The notes under the pieces are model-generated. The model had not been told where the DNA came from. It worked only from the letters and a program-made list of their open reading frames with translations, and ran no database searches. This document shows, in pieces, positions 10,406 to 22,409 of a stretch of 64,000 nt of DNA. Where the stretch lies: positions 620,001 to 684,000 of the forward strand of contig JAWHQI010000273.1 in the NCBI GenBank assembly GCA_033032865.1, written 5' to 3'. The translations under genes and the position numbers were made by a program. Numbering within the stretch: the first letter of the stretch is position 1; every line of letters begins with the position of its first letter. The stretch is from Dactylorhiza incarnata (taxonomy: Eukaryota > Streptophyta > Magnoliopsida > Asparagales > Orchidaceae).

Positions 10406-13400
10406 AATGGTATCAGCTTACAACGATCCTGAGATAAAGAAGTCCATTAGACCACTAGGCCACCCCTGCTAGCTAGATCAGTTTGAGGACAAACTGATGC
10501 AGCGGAAGCGGTGGTGTGCCTATGTGTAATTCACAATAAGTATGTCCGCTTTTTCCTATAGAAAGTGCCAACCTAAGCCAAACTCGTACCCTTTCATACA
10601 AATGTTGGCTCACTCCGAGACAGTAATTGGTTTTCCCATTCCAACAATTAGAGTTGGTTTGGCATAGGATTGATGCCAACCTAACTAGGATACCGTTTTG
10701 GTCGACTTAGCAGGATATGTCGGGACATACCCTAACCTTATACCGATCTCGGGGATGATTGGGCCAAGCAATAAGTGACCTCGAGTGACTAAGGGAAGAG
10801 TTTGGCGTAAGTGTAAATGTTGGAGATTCACACCCTGAGATTTCTACCCTAGATGTGGAGTAATATTATCACCTTACACAAAAATTAGGCCAATTTCAAC
10901 GAGAGTGGTGCTTGTAGTCTATTACCAGCTTAGTGAGAGACCACCAAGCATGTCTTTTATACTCTACGTGGATACCTCACACTTCTATTATGTAGAAGGT
11001 TTCATATGGAGAAGATACGATAAGAATTCGGATCCAAAGAAGGCTCATGTTGGGACGAATGTGTTATATTGGTGGCGGAAGAAACTCAGTCGAAGAGATA
11101 TGGAGGCTAATCTCTTCGTTTATTGGGCTAGTTATGTACCGTCTTGGATCACTTGAGAAGTTAGAATCTTTGTAATTTTTGACATTGGAAGTTTTGATCC
11201 TTGAGAAGTTAATTCACCGTAAGCAAAGCAGACTGCTAAGGCCATGTTTGGGTTGATTGAAATTTTATTAGCGGAATAAGAGAGGAAAAACTTTTTTTTG
11301 AAGATGATCATTTTCTTTATATTGTTCTAAGATTATGTGGATAAGTAACGAGGATAGTAGTAAATTTACATTTTGGTGATATGCAACTCTGTTGTGATAA
11401 CATTATAACTGGGAAGTTAATGAAATTTTGTGCATGCATTGCGGGTATGATGATCAACTACCCCTGAGTTTGGAAATTTTTGGTGAACATTCCCTTAATG
11501 TTGTAATTACTTGGCATTGGAAATTAGTAAGTGTTCGGCGATGGAGTCGACAGGATTAATATGACTTGTCTGATGATCTAAAATCATAAAAGTTTTTATA
11601 AAATAAACATGCATGCCATGGAGGATTGTTGGCAGGGTTGGTAGGGCGCTTGTAGTGGATTTTATTTTGTTTATCATATGTGAAGTATGCCCTACTTTTG
11701 GTAGTCTGCATAACTCGTGTCAAAGGGAAAATCATCCCGGTTGGTATATGAGTGCGTCGTTGCGGGGATCTATAGGGTAAGAACTCTAAGTCGAGGAAGG
11801 TATACCCCTAAGGTTTGTGCCCATACGTGTGATGAATGTACTATATGGGCGGCGGAAGAAATTTAGTCCAAAAATGTGCAGGGGCTTGTCCCTTCGTTTA
11901 TTGGCCTATTTATGTTCCGCCCTTGCTTTCCCTTAGATCCTGTTTATTTATTTAGTACGTGAACATTGAGGGTTAGATTCGTGATAACCTCTCATTACGG
12001 GTGTTAGCTTCAAGGGTGTTGAGACACACCGTGAATTGAGCACGTGATTTGAATATTGGGGTTAAGTTGGATTTACTTATTTAAGAAGATATGAATACGT
12101 CTCTGTACGTACAGGTAGGTGTACGTGTAATTGTATTGCCTCGATAAGGCAGTCCTCTGCAGGCTCTATGCCGAAACCCAACCCTTGGATAAGGTTTATG
12201 TTCACGGTTTAGGAGCCTTAAATGAAATGAATTAAATCACGAGATAAAAGTAACACCAATTTTTGAATCCGGTGCAAATTTAAGTAAAACTGGGAGTAGA
12301 CAAAAGTAACAATTGACTCGAGGCCATGTGTTATTAGAAGGGAATGATTTGATTATGACCCGTGCGAGGTGTAGAGTCATGGATTCACCTTACTTTGAGC
12401 CTCGATAGCGATTCATAATATCGCCAGAACCAATTGATAAGCATTATCGGATGACCACGTGCGGAATTTGGAAACTATTTGGAAATATAAAAGCTTCCTG
12501 AGCTTAAACCCTTGAGCTAGTAACATCATTTTTTTGGGGTAGTTGATGGATTGAAAGGGCATGATGTCTTTTCAAGTCAAGCGCTAAACCCACACGATGT
12601 TTGACCATTGTAGTTATTTTGCCATAACTTGATACTGGAATTGGTTGGTGGCTTTTGCATGAATGCCCTTGCACTTGACTTATTATAAGGTGATCATAGC
12701 GTTTGTTGAAACTTAATATCAAGTGGATGTCGTGCTAAGTGAAGAAGATGCGTGATGTACGAAGAATTGCCTGCATGTTTTAGTATTTGAAATTTGGCAC
12801 TCCTTAATGAATGTGTTCATCTTAGGCGAGGGGGATTGATTGAACCCCAAGTTTTGGTTTGGGGTAAGTTCACTCCCAGAGTATTGGAGGTGAGTACCTT
12901 AAGGATGAGCAGGTCTTCACTGTAACCGAAGACTATGCAGAGAAGTAAAATGTAATGTAGCGTTGTAGTGTCTCTCAAGGATCAAAGGTCGATCTGACGA
13001 CCGCATGACAAATTTTGGGGGATGCCTTAAAAGTTTGTCAAGTGGGAGCTGTATCGATTTTTGATCGGAGAGGTGTGTTTGCAAGCGTCCGTTATAAGAT
13101 AAAGAATACGGAATTGTAGCACCCATGGTGCTAAGGCATTGTTGCGTGATTTGTTAAGTTGACAAATTCATACAATTGCGTTTTAAATGCGTGTAGTAAT
13201 TTTCGGACCATGTGAAATCACGAGGCGTACACTAAACCCTTGTAGAAGCCTTGTTGGCTTATCGACCTCGCCCGACGTGTTGCCTGTGAGAAAAATGTGA
13301 TTACCCTCAACTCGACCTCTGATTCTCAGGAATTCAGGGGAGTTGTGTCGATGCACTGGACGACATATATGATTTATGGATATAGTAAGCAAAGTAAGAG

Positions 13401-14173
13401 TACCGAGGAAGTGTGCTGAAGACTCATGGTAGGCGGGAAAGTCGATGGTTAGTAGTTGCTTTGTGTTTTCTTGGTTTCATGAATAGCAGTTGTTTGATGA
13501 TGATGGGAGTTTTGGTGAATTCCCTTGGTCGTGCTAGAAATTCCTTCTAGATTATATGATTTGCATTGCTTACAGGTTTCTTCCAGGTTTTCCTGGTTTT
13601 ATCTTTATGCTAGAGTTTTTTGGGAAATATGTTGGTAGTTGCTTGGTCTATGCTAGAGATTATGTGTTGGGAGTTTTACGGAATTTCCCTAGTTTTATGC
13701 TAAAGTAAATCTCCTGGTCCGTGAAATGTCTGGAATTAAATGTTAGGAGATTTAGGCTGATGTATGCAATTAAAATCCTAAGAGCTGCTATATATATAAA
13801 TTATATATAATGTATTTTGGTTTGGGGCCGATTTACATCTTCAGTTTCGTTATATTTTAATTTGAGACTGCGATATATAGTTCCAGTTTGAATTATTTTT
13901 TGTTTAGGACGGCTATGTGTAGTTTCTATTAGCTATGGTTGAAATAGTGTGAGTCACGATTAATTCGTATGACTGGACAAGACAAGAGCGCTCGCACAAT
14001 CTAGACCCTATGTATGAAACATAACGCTTGGGACTGTATAAATGACCTTGAAATTGTTAAGGCTGAATCATCCGTAACTGCATACGGTGAGTATGTTTAG
14101 ATCCCATTCGGAAGACCCCCCCTAACCTCAACTTAAATTTCGGGGACGAAATTGTTTCTTCGTTTATTGGATT
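10406..14173 (+). mobile_element. non-coding internal region of giant-LTR element
   Basis: There are 3.77 kb between the LTRs. No open frame exceeds about 85 codons and none resembles gag, protease, RT or integrase. Two degenerate related blocks (near 11044-11160 and 11818-11940) share GGCGGAAGAAA and CTTCGTTTATTGG, and the latter motif recurs just before the 3' LTR (14158-14170). The 3' end holds ATTTCGGGGACGAAAT (14137-14152), very like the AATTTCGGGACGAAATTT box before 3' LTRs of Tekay-type chromoviruses, which suggests the parent lineage. Confidence 0.8.
10408..10419 (+). promoter_or_regulatory. primer binding site, tRNA-iMet-like
   Basis: TGGTATCAGCTT begins 2 bp after the 5' LTR end. 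The first nine bases match the plant initiator-methionine tRNA complement TGGTATCAGAGC and the rest diverges. Confidence 0.75.
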
Positions 14174-15918
14174 TGTAACATCCCGATTCGAGCTAGACCC
14201 CTTGGGCGCGTTTTTGAGTCGAGCGAGGTGACTCGAGCTCGGGGTGTACTGAGGGTCAGGCTTGCACCTGAGCCGGGGAAGTACACTCGACGAATGCGGC
14301 GAGTACCAGTTCTATTCTTTGCCCCAATGTTTGCTGTATCGGGATCCGAGCCGTCCGGAGAGCATAACTTGAGTGATAAAACTCGAAGGAGGCGTACCGC
14401 CTCGAAGGAATTATAGTACGAACGTTAGCTTAAATAACGTGGTCTGCGAATATCATATTTATCCAAAATGGTGAAATTGACCAAACGATCTCGGAATTCA
14501 CCTCAGTCAATTTTGTTAGACTCGTGAAACCCATACGAGGCCAACGAAACTGTCCGCGCTCGATTCTGATAAGAATCGGCGAAATTATAACGTGATTTTG
14601 CAAATAGCTCATTTACCCAAAAATGTGAAATCGAACAAACAACCTCGAAATGGACCCCAGTCAGTTTTGTTGGACTCGTAATGATGATACGAGTCCAACC
14701 GAGTCGTCCGGTCGAAATTCCGACGTCGTTCCATGAGTTTTAATGCGGCGTAAAATTAGGCCGTAAGCGCTCCGGCGAGCGTAAAATGAGCAAACGAACT
14801 CGGATTTGATCGTGGACAGTTCCGATAGATGCGTATCAGCGAGACGGTCGTAACAAGCCTGTCCGGAACAAATTACGAGTTCCCAAGAGCGATATGCGGG
14901 CGTTTGAATGAAATAGCTTAATGTTTTAATAATATAATAATAATATTAATAATATATATATACACACGTTAGTTTTAGGTTTAGAAAAACGCCAGCCCGA
15001 TCTCCCCTCCTCCCGTGCCTGCGCCGTCAAGCTTCCCCTCCAGTCGACCTCCTCTCCTCCACCTCCGGCGAGTCCGACCACCTCAAGTCCGGCCGGCCAC
15101 CTCCTCTCCATCTCAGGAGATCTGCTCCCGCCGCCCTCTATCTCCTCCGGCGACCTAGCTCCAAAGTCCAGTCGGCCACCTCTTCTTCTTCTCTGTTTTT
15201 TGGCCAGGGAACAGGAAGACCACCTCACACCCGACAACTCTTCATTTCCAGTAAGGTTCCCCTCCGGCGAGCTCTCCCGTGGTCGCCCTTCACGAGATCG
15301 TCATCCAGCGCCTCCGCCTCTCCTCTTCGTCCATGGCAGCTGGCGAACTCCCAGATCCATCTCCCTACAAATCTCTCCATTTCCCCTCTCTACACTCTAA
15401 GCTCCATTTTCAGCGAGATCCAAGACCGATTCCTCCGTTTGTGGTGGGCCGACCCGAGATCCTTGCGGATCAAGTTCCAACTGCGCCCTCGACTTCATTC
15501 TCCGGAGAGCACTGCTTCCAAGGCCGAAAACAGCGAGCTCTCGCTCTCCAAACCAAAACAGCCCACTCGAGGGGCCGACTCCTCTTCGTCGACGTCCGAC
15601 GAGATCCGGATCGGCGAGATCCGGCCATGACCGTAAGCACGGACAAATGCCGCAAATGCGGCTATTGGGTTGCATGCATGGACACTCGGTGAGCTTCCTC
15701 CCCTCTCCCTTGGTGCTAGTTTCCTAGATCACACTAGGTGAGATATCGATCTCAATAGAGTCGATTGGAGAGCAAGCCGTGAAGAGACGGCCTGAAATAA
15801 ATGTTCCGGGCAAACGTTCCGGCCACTTCCGACCGCTAACACGTCACCCGTCGATGTACCTCAAAGCGAGGAAGGTGGTGGCGGTGTTAGTCGGTCGGTT
15901 TGGGGTTTTTGGTGGCCG

Positions 15919-16432
15919 ATGGAAATAATTTTAAGAAATGCTGCTATTGAGACTAAAATTCTCAAATTCATCATTCCCTCTAGCCTATTTGATAAGCAAG
16001 CTGGAGACTTTGTGATATTGCATTATTTAAACTATCATTATCAGATCAGAATTATTACTATAAAATTAACTTCCTTAACAGCAGTAATTCATGAAATTAT
16101 TGACGAAATCGAAACCTACCACTTACCTATAATAAAAGACCAGCAGCAAGTAATAGATATAGAACCAGCGCCAAATTAATGCTTCTCTTTTAGTAAATGG
16201 TCAAATTACAAAATTACCTTCTGGTAAGTTAAAAATTAGCTTTATATTGTGGGATTCAAACTTAGAAAAAAATCTAATAGGAGAATTTTTTTGAAGTACA
16301 GCCACATTTATGGCGAAGAGTAGGACATAAAATATCTGATAAAATTTATGAAAAATTACTGGAGATAAAGATTTTAAGATTCCTTCAGAATAAATAGTTA
16401 GCTCAAAAATACCAAATTGATCAGATAATTGC
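15919..16432 (+). other. unidentified ORF fragments in LTR (copy 2)
   Basis: This is the 3' LTR counterpart of the ORF fragments at 6488-7001. The 86-codon frame differs by one residue (Gly to Glu) and carries the same frame breaks, so the breaks predate this insertion. Confidence 0.3.
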
Positions 16433-17357
16433 AAAGTAATGAATCTACCACGACCTGAAAGAGATGTGTTATACTTCAGGTTGGGCAGATTGCAGCCCTA
16501 GGCTGGAGGTAGACGATGAGGTGATCGTCTGATGTGCTTAAGAAGTGTGCTAGTAATTTTATTTTAATAACTGCAATTTTCTTTCACTCTTACATAGCCG
16601 AGTTTAAAAAGAATTTTATGTACCCTAGGTCTACCCTGTGCCCAAATATTTGTATGTTTAGGGCACTTTTGTTATAGTTTTGATCATAACTTAGAAAATT
16701 GACCTAAGAATAATTAGTGGGTGTAATCACCCCTAATGGCCCCAAATTTTTGGTGGCATGTAGATATGTATATGAGTAGCCTCTGTTTCAAATTTGAGGA
16801 CAATTGGAGTTCATCTTAATGGTGAACCCCCAAGGGACATTTTGATGCCCTAGGTTTGAAAATCACTTAGCTTTGGTGGCTCGTGGATTTTGGTGCTTAG
16901 CCTTAAGGGCTTGTCCAAATCCAGTGGTAATGGGGCTTAGGGATTGTGTAGGGTCTTGCTCATCATCAATGGGTGATCGGAGCAATTGAGACCAAAAACC
17001 CTAGCCCATACCTCTAAAATTACTTAATTGCCCTTTTGGGCCTTAATGAAGCAACTAGGACCTAAACACATATTTAGACAACCAAACTTCATCCCTAGGT
17101 AGGGAATAGTGCTATAGGGCTAGGATAATCATCATGAGACTTGTTAGAGGCACATAAGTACTTTTCTCCCTAATAAATGAAATCGCCACCTTGTCCTTAA
17201 TAAAATAAAATGCAAGGTCATAGGACCTCGTATGACTTTGATATACTATCAGTGGCCGAGCTAGGGTGAAATAAGGCTATGGTAATTTTGTTATGAGTTA
17301 TGGAAGCATTATTCCTTGTATAGGAAGTTTTAAGTGATTGCTAGCTTAAGGGAATTT

Positions 17358-17668
17358 AATCTTTTAAAATATCAAATCATGGGGCTATGATGTGATACCT
17401 GGTTATCTGAAGTTTGAGGTCAATATATGCCCATGTTAAACTGTTTGGAAGCTTGTTGAATTCTATTTCTTGTACCTCATGTAGAAATTGGAATTTACAC
17501 CCCTTGAATATTAAATCTTTTTAAAAATATCAAATCATGGGGCTATGATGTGATACTTGGTTATCTGTAGTTTTAGGTTAATATATGCCCATGATAATTG
17601 TTTGGAAGCTAGTTGAATTTTATTTCTTGTACCCCATGTAGAAATTGATAATTGCCGTCTTTGGATGT
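17358..17668 (+). repeat. two-copy tandem duplication inside 3' LTR
   Basis: Counterpart of the 7927-8237 duplication, with the same 156 bp period. Confidence 0.7.
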
Positions 17669-20362
17669 TTGATCATTTTAAAATACCAGAACACATGGTA
17701 ATGACACAATCTTTTGGCAGTGGACTCTAGGTCCCAATTTGGACACCTGGTAATTTTTGTAGATTTTTCAGAAGTGAATTACTATTTTTCCTATTTATAG
17801 TGGCCTTTTGGTATTTAAACAATTATGATGATGTAGTAGGCAAATGACATCCTAGGGTCATGATACTCAGTGAACCACCATGATATGGAATATTATCTTA
17901 CTGATAATTCTCATGAAGCATGAAGAAGCATTTTGAGGGTAATTCATGTGTAATGTGATTTAAAGCCTTAACTACTTAAGATTATAATAAATACCAATTT
18001 AATATGGAAGATTATGGAAATTGGAACATATCTTACTAAGGTCAGAGAGAGCCTAGGATAACTATTAGAGACCTTGGTGATGACTTTTTAGAAGGGTTCC
18101 CTTATGGGGTTGATGGTTAGTTCAAATTAGTGGTCTGCGTTTAGTAAAAACAGAATTTTGAGTTTTAGATAATTCAGGCCCACAAAGTAGTGTTTAGAAG
18201 TTGTATACAATCAGTAATTGAGTTATAGCACCCAAAGACTCAAGGAGGGTCAACCCTAGGGTTACTTGTGGGGTGGTGCTAGAGTTGATGTAGAAGGAAT
18301 GAAGTTACGTCCAACCCGATTGGATGGAACGGGAAATGAGCTAAGTCACTTTAACTATATATGAAATGATGAAGGGTGAACCAATTGTTAACCATCAACC
18401 AAAGTAATTGTCTTGAGGAGGATGGTGGGGTTGAGCTCATTGCGTCCCCTAGTACCGATGAGAGCCCTTCACCGGGTATACCTCGGGAAGTCCAAGATTA
18501 ACCCTAAATTGCAATAACATTTAAAGTAGGCAAGAGTAGCCATAGTAGGGTAAGATTGGATTTATGTATCTCCTCCCAGTGTGGGAGTGACAGGTGTGTG
18601 GTATACTGGGTTAGACGAGCTGGAGGCTCGAGGGGAGGATAGCCCCGTTAGTTCTTGGGTAATTATGGCAGGTCATCGGTACTAGGCAGGTCGTCACACC
18701 GACCGCGGTACGTGGACTTAGCGGGTGTGTTGGGGTCTGAGGGGATAGCTTGTCTGCGTGTCGGGATGACAATTCCTCGAAGACACCTTCCACTTAGCTC
18801 ATAGCCTGGTGGACTCCAGCAAAGAGTACGCAGAGCTCCGCGGTTGTTTAGCGTCGAGGCGTACGTTCGGTCTAGGCCTGGTAGTGTGCATACCCGCCTA
18901 GGAGTGGACAGCCCGGTCCGCTACCACCGCGTGTCACAGCGGTTGGTACCCGAGAGGTTGGCTTCCTCTCAAATAGAGGGAACTACAAAGGTCTGTGTGC
19001 ACAGAGTCGTGTGTGTGAGTTCATTGCATAATCATTCATAGCATAAGCATAGCATACGCACTTGCAGATCCTCATCATATAAATTAGTATGGGCTCTTTT
19101 ATATGATGAGTTATAATTCCTGGAAATCCTAACTTATAAGTTTGTATGGGCATTCATATAAGTTAGGGTACGAGATTGATTACTAGTCGCTACTGTTCTT
19201 ACTGCCTTGCTTTACCTGCTTTACTTACTGTTTATTTACTGCTGTACACCTTTATTATACTCCTGCTTATACATGATTAGATTAGCCCTTTTTACCCTTG
19301 TGTAGCTTAGAATTTGTGTATATACTAGTTTACTTTTCCCGTCACCTGCTTTGTATATATTACTGTTATATTGCAGCTTTTCTTCCTTTCCTTCCGCCCG
19401 GTGCATTGGAGTCGTCGGGGGAGCGGATGGGAAGCCACTTAGTCTTTATGACTAACGGTTGCTACCTCCTTCTTTTTAGGAGCACATTCAGATGTGTAGC
19501 AGCGTTCAGCACCGGAGGCCAGCCGGGTCAGGTGTGCAGGGCTGGGGTTTATGGTACCTTAGCTGCCGTTAGTGACAGAGGCGGGTGAGTGTTTTGAGAT
19601 GTAGCCCTTGGGGCATTTAGCTGATTACTCTGATTTGGACATTCTTACTTATTGTGAATCTTTGGCTTTTAATACTTTCTTTCATTGATGGGTTGGCGCT
19701 GTGTAGTTGGTTTAGCCGGCAGGATAGGCGTCTTGTGGGGGATGCTAGCTCGTGTGCTTGCGCTTCCGCAAGGCGACTGTCCTGGGCATAAGATTCCCCT
19801 CGGCCGTGTTGTGTGTTCCGGGAGGGGGATCTTACAGTTTGTGTACTTTCTAGTTTGTTGTTGTTATTTTCTGTTATTTATACACTTGCTCTCTGGGAAA
19901 GATTTTATGTTAGGGTGCATATTAGATTTTTTTAATATAAAAGATGCATATCTAGCATGGAAACATAGCATCTCTTTAAAACCAATAATCTCACTATTTT
20001 GAGCGCTATTAAACTATCATTTTACGTATATTAAATGTAGAAGTCACATCTTCACTCCATGATTTGTAGAGTATTTTGCTCATATAGGCTAATAAATTAT
20101 TCAAATACTTTTCCACTGTGTAAATCAATATTTTCTTACCCGTGGACTAGTTGATCTGCTAGACCGGGGGACACGGTCAATAAAACTTAAAAATGTAAAC
20201 TATGTTTTTAAAACATAATCCATATGTCATTTTATAAAATAAACGAAAGGACAGGTTTGCCTTAACGTCTGTAATTGTCCCCTGCACGACGTGGCATCAC
20301 GACTCGTATTTTCTCTTACTCTGACGTATTTCTTAATACGGAGAAAATGAAGGGTTGTGACA

Positions 20363-20722
20363 TTTCACTTTTGAGTTTTGTAGATCCTGGTTTAGAAGAT
20401 CGAGTGTTGGAGAGGTTGTTCTCTGAGATTTAGTAGCAGACGTTGTCTCCGAGTTTGTAGGAGTTAAAGACTCTAATGTGTAAGATTTGTTGAAATCCGA
20501 GTTTGGTGAAGTATCCGAGTCAAGCCCGAAGTGCAAGATAGGCGAGGCGGGAAAGTGGACGTACCCATTCCGGGGAACCACTATATATCCTTGTGTCTGT
20601 GTTGTGTATTTTCTCTTGTTTTGTGTGCATATTTTCTAAAGTATTTTAATTCCGCTTAATGCGATAGAACTCACTTATTCACCCATCTCTAGGTGATTTA
20701 GATAGACAACTAGATACTTTCA
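20363..20722 (+). mobile_element. right part of probable copia 3' LTR
   Basis: This sequence resumes after the TTTCA duplication. It includes a CACTATATATCC TATA-like site (20579-20590) and a T-rich stretch. It then has TTCACCCATCTCTAGGTG, similar to the conserved tail of Sirevirus-type LTRs, and a CA end near 20722. Confidence 0.5.
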
Positions 20723-21102
20723 GAGTTCCCACCTAAAAATCAGAATTTCTGGGGAACATTCTCAAAGTGACCCAAATCTCAAAGTGAAATACATGGCTAA
20801 ACAATCTCAAAGTGACCCAAATCTCAGGTAGATTGTAATATAGTTCATTATATGTCACCGGTAAAAAATTTTGGACCATTTGGCATTCTGCATGTGGGTG
20901 AATTCCACTTGCATGAACCTTGTATGTTTGGAAATGGGGTGCATCTAGCACAAATGTATATTTGGTGTATTTTTCCCAAATGGCTTGTTGTATGTTCACA
21001 AGATTTTTACCATGCACGTATTATGATGGAATATATCATCCTTGGAGAATTTGGGATTTATGGACTTAAATTCTCTAAGTATTTCATTTATAATGTGTTT
21101 GT
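20723..21102. other. unassigned non-coding stretch
   Basis: AT-rich DNA lies between the copia LTR and the Tat-like element. It holds a 22 bp direct repeat (TCTCAAAGTGACCCAAATCT) at about 20758 and 20804. No gene or element terminus was recognised; the open frames here are short and unremarkable. Confidence 0.5.
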
Positions 21103-21225
21103 TGTTGACCCAGAAATCGGCGATCCTCACCTGGGAGGCCTTTTTCGCTACATTTTTACAGATTACGCGCCCTGGAAAGATCAGACCTCACGCAAAGGCT
21201 TTTTTCACACCCAAAGTGGTAAGAA

Positions 21226-21937
21226 GGGGCGGCCTCCTCCTTCAAACGGCCCAGGTGGGGCGGCCTCCCCCTTCAAACCGCCTAGGTGGGGCGGCCTCCT
21301 CCTTCAAACCGCCCAGGTGGGGCGGCCTCCTCCTTCAAACCGCCCAGGTGGGGCGGCCTCCCCCTTCAAACCGCCCAGGTGGGGCGGCCTCCTCCTTCAA
21401 ATCGCCCAGGTGGAGCGGCCTCCCCCTTCAAACCGCCCAGGTGGGGCGGCCTCCTCCTTTAAACCGCCGAAGTGGGGCGGCCTCCTCCTTCAAACCGCCC
21501 AGGTGGGGCGGCCTCCCCCTTCAAACCGCCCAGGTAGGGCAGCCTCCTCCTTCAAACCGCCCAGGTGGGGCGACCTCGCCCTTCAAACCGCCCACGTGGG
21601 GAGGCCTCCTCCTTCAAACCGCCCAGGTGGGGCGTCCTACCCCTTCAAACCGCCCATGTGGGGCGGCCTCCCCCTTCAAACCGCCCAAGTGGGGCGGCCT
21701 CCTCCTTCAAACCGCCCAGGTGGGGCGGCCTCCCCCTTCAAACCACGCAGGTGGGGCGGCCTCCTCCTTCAAACCGCCCAGGTGGGGCGGCCTCCCCTTC
21801 AAACCGCCCAGGTGGGGCGGCCTCCTCCTTCAAACCGCCCAGGTGGGGCGGCCTCCCCCTTCAAACCGCCCAGGTGGGGCGGCCTCCCCCTTCAAACCGC
21901 CCAGGTGGGGCGGCCTCCTTCTTCAAGTCGCCAAGGT
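21226..21937 (+). repeat. 31 bp minisatellite, about 23 units (5' LTR)
   Basis: The unit combines GGGGCGGCCTCCTCC with TTCAAACCGCCCAGGT. Two variants (CCTCCTCC and CCTCCCCC) alternate irregularly. Because 31 is not a multiple of 3, all three forward frames stay open through the array, which creates long repetitive ORFs that are not genes. Confidence 0.95.
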
Positions 21938-22015
21938 GGTGACCTCCATATTCATACCGCGCGGGTAGAAGTCCATTCACCGGCTCACCGGAGGTGACGA
22001 CATCGACCCAGAGCC

Positions 22016-22023
22016 TATAAATA
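22016..22023 (+). promoter_or_regulatory. TATA box of 5' LTR
   Basis: TATAAATA in the context GAGCCTATAAATAGGACC sits between the two minisatellites, at the expected U3/R boundary. Confidence 0.75.
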
Positions 22024-22107
22024 GGACCCTCGGCATGAACAGTGGGACATGCAAGTTGAGAGCCAAAACCGGCGGCTAGAAACAGCCAGACCGCACCCAG
22101 CTGCGAA

Positions 22108-22409
22108 CAGTCCGGGCGGCCTCGGCGAACAGTCCGGGCGGCCTCTGCGAATAGTCTAGGTGGCCTCGGCGAACAACCCATGCGGCCTCTGCGGATAGTC
22201 CGGGCGCCCTCGGCGAACAGCCCAGGCGGCCTTGGCGAATTGTCCGGGCGGCCTCGGCGAACAGCCCGGGCGGCCTCTGCGAACAGTCCGGGCGGCCTCG
22301 GCGAACAGTCTGGGCGGCCTCGTCGAACAGCCCGGGCGGCTTCGGCGAACAACCCAGGCGGCCTCGGCGAACAGTCCGGGCGGCTTCAGCGAACAGCCCG
22401 AGCAGCTTA
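22108..22409 (+). repeat. 22 bp minisatellite, about 13.5 units (5' LTR)
   Basis: Unit CAGTCCGGGCGGCC followed by TCGGCGAA, beginning about 85 bp downstream of the TATA box and so probably within the transcribed leader. A period of 22 again leaves several frames open. Confidence 0.93.

Larger units (their letters stand above)
4739..19836 (+). mobile_element. giant-LTR non-autonomous retrotransposon (LARD-like), 15.1 kb
   Basis: Two direct repeats of 5667 bp (4739-10405) and 5663 bp (14174-19836) both begin TGTAACATCCCGATTCGAG and end GGGGGATCTTACA. The 4 bp length difference equals one shorter AT microsatellite. By eye I noted only about 20 substitutions between them, so the insertion is recent. 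Flanks GATTG (4734-4738) and GTTTG (19837-19841) match at 4 of 5 bases. The internal region of 3768 bp starts with a tRNA-iMet-like primer site and has no gag or pol. LTRs longer than the internal DNA, with no coding, match the large retrotransposon derivatives described in Triticeae. Replication would need proteins from an autonomous gypsy relative. Confidence 0.92.
14174..19836 (+). repeat. 3' LTR (5663 bp) of giant-LTR element
   Basis: This is the direct repeat of 4739-10405, with the same start, end and internal landmarks. Differences noted by eye include G/A at 4891 versus 14326 and a 4 bp shorter AT run. Confidence 0.93.
1934..20362 (+). mobile_element. gypsy-type solo LTR (about 3.3 kb) interrupted by the giant-LTR element
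   Basis: The LTR starts TGTAACGCCCCGG at 1934 and ends GGGTTGTGACA at 20362. It is flanked by a perfect 5 bp duplication TTTCA (1929-1933 and 20363-20367). Removing the nested 4739-19836 element leaves 2805 + 526 bp of LTR with no internal region, so this is a solo LTR formed by LTR-LTR recombination. TGTAAC-C-CC starts are typical of plant gypsy chromoviruses (Tekay/Del group). A TATA-like run lies near 2960 and a C/T-rich leader follows. The LTR also holds a G run, three G-box palindromes and a large foldback, described separately. Confidence 0.85.
1..20722 (+). mobile_element. Sirevirus-like Ty1/copia remnant (gag plus probable 3' LTR), split by nested insertions
   Basis: The gag reading frame at the left edge ends in a WVPK motif typical of Sirevirus-type copia gag and is followed, without any pol, by LTR-like DNA. 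The right part of that DNA (20363-20722) ends in a 'TTCACCCATCTCTAGGTG' stretch, close to the 'CACCCCCCTCTA' found near the 3' end of many plant copia LTRs. The two parts are separated by a gypsy solo LTR with a perfect TTTCA target duplication. The element's left end is outside the window and its right limit (CA at 20721-20722) is approximate. Pol is absent between gag and LTR, so this is either a gag-only non-autonomous family or a deletion. Confidence 0.6.

Noticed and set aside
20852..21997. 381-codon ORF and overlapping ORFs of 308 and 125 codons
   Set aside because: They lie mostly in the 31 bp minisatellite, open in all three forward frames because the unit has no stop; composition is purely repeat-driven.
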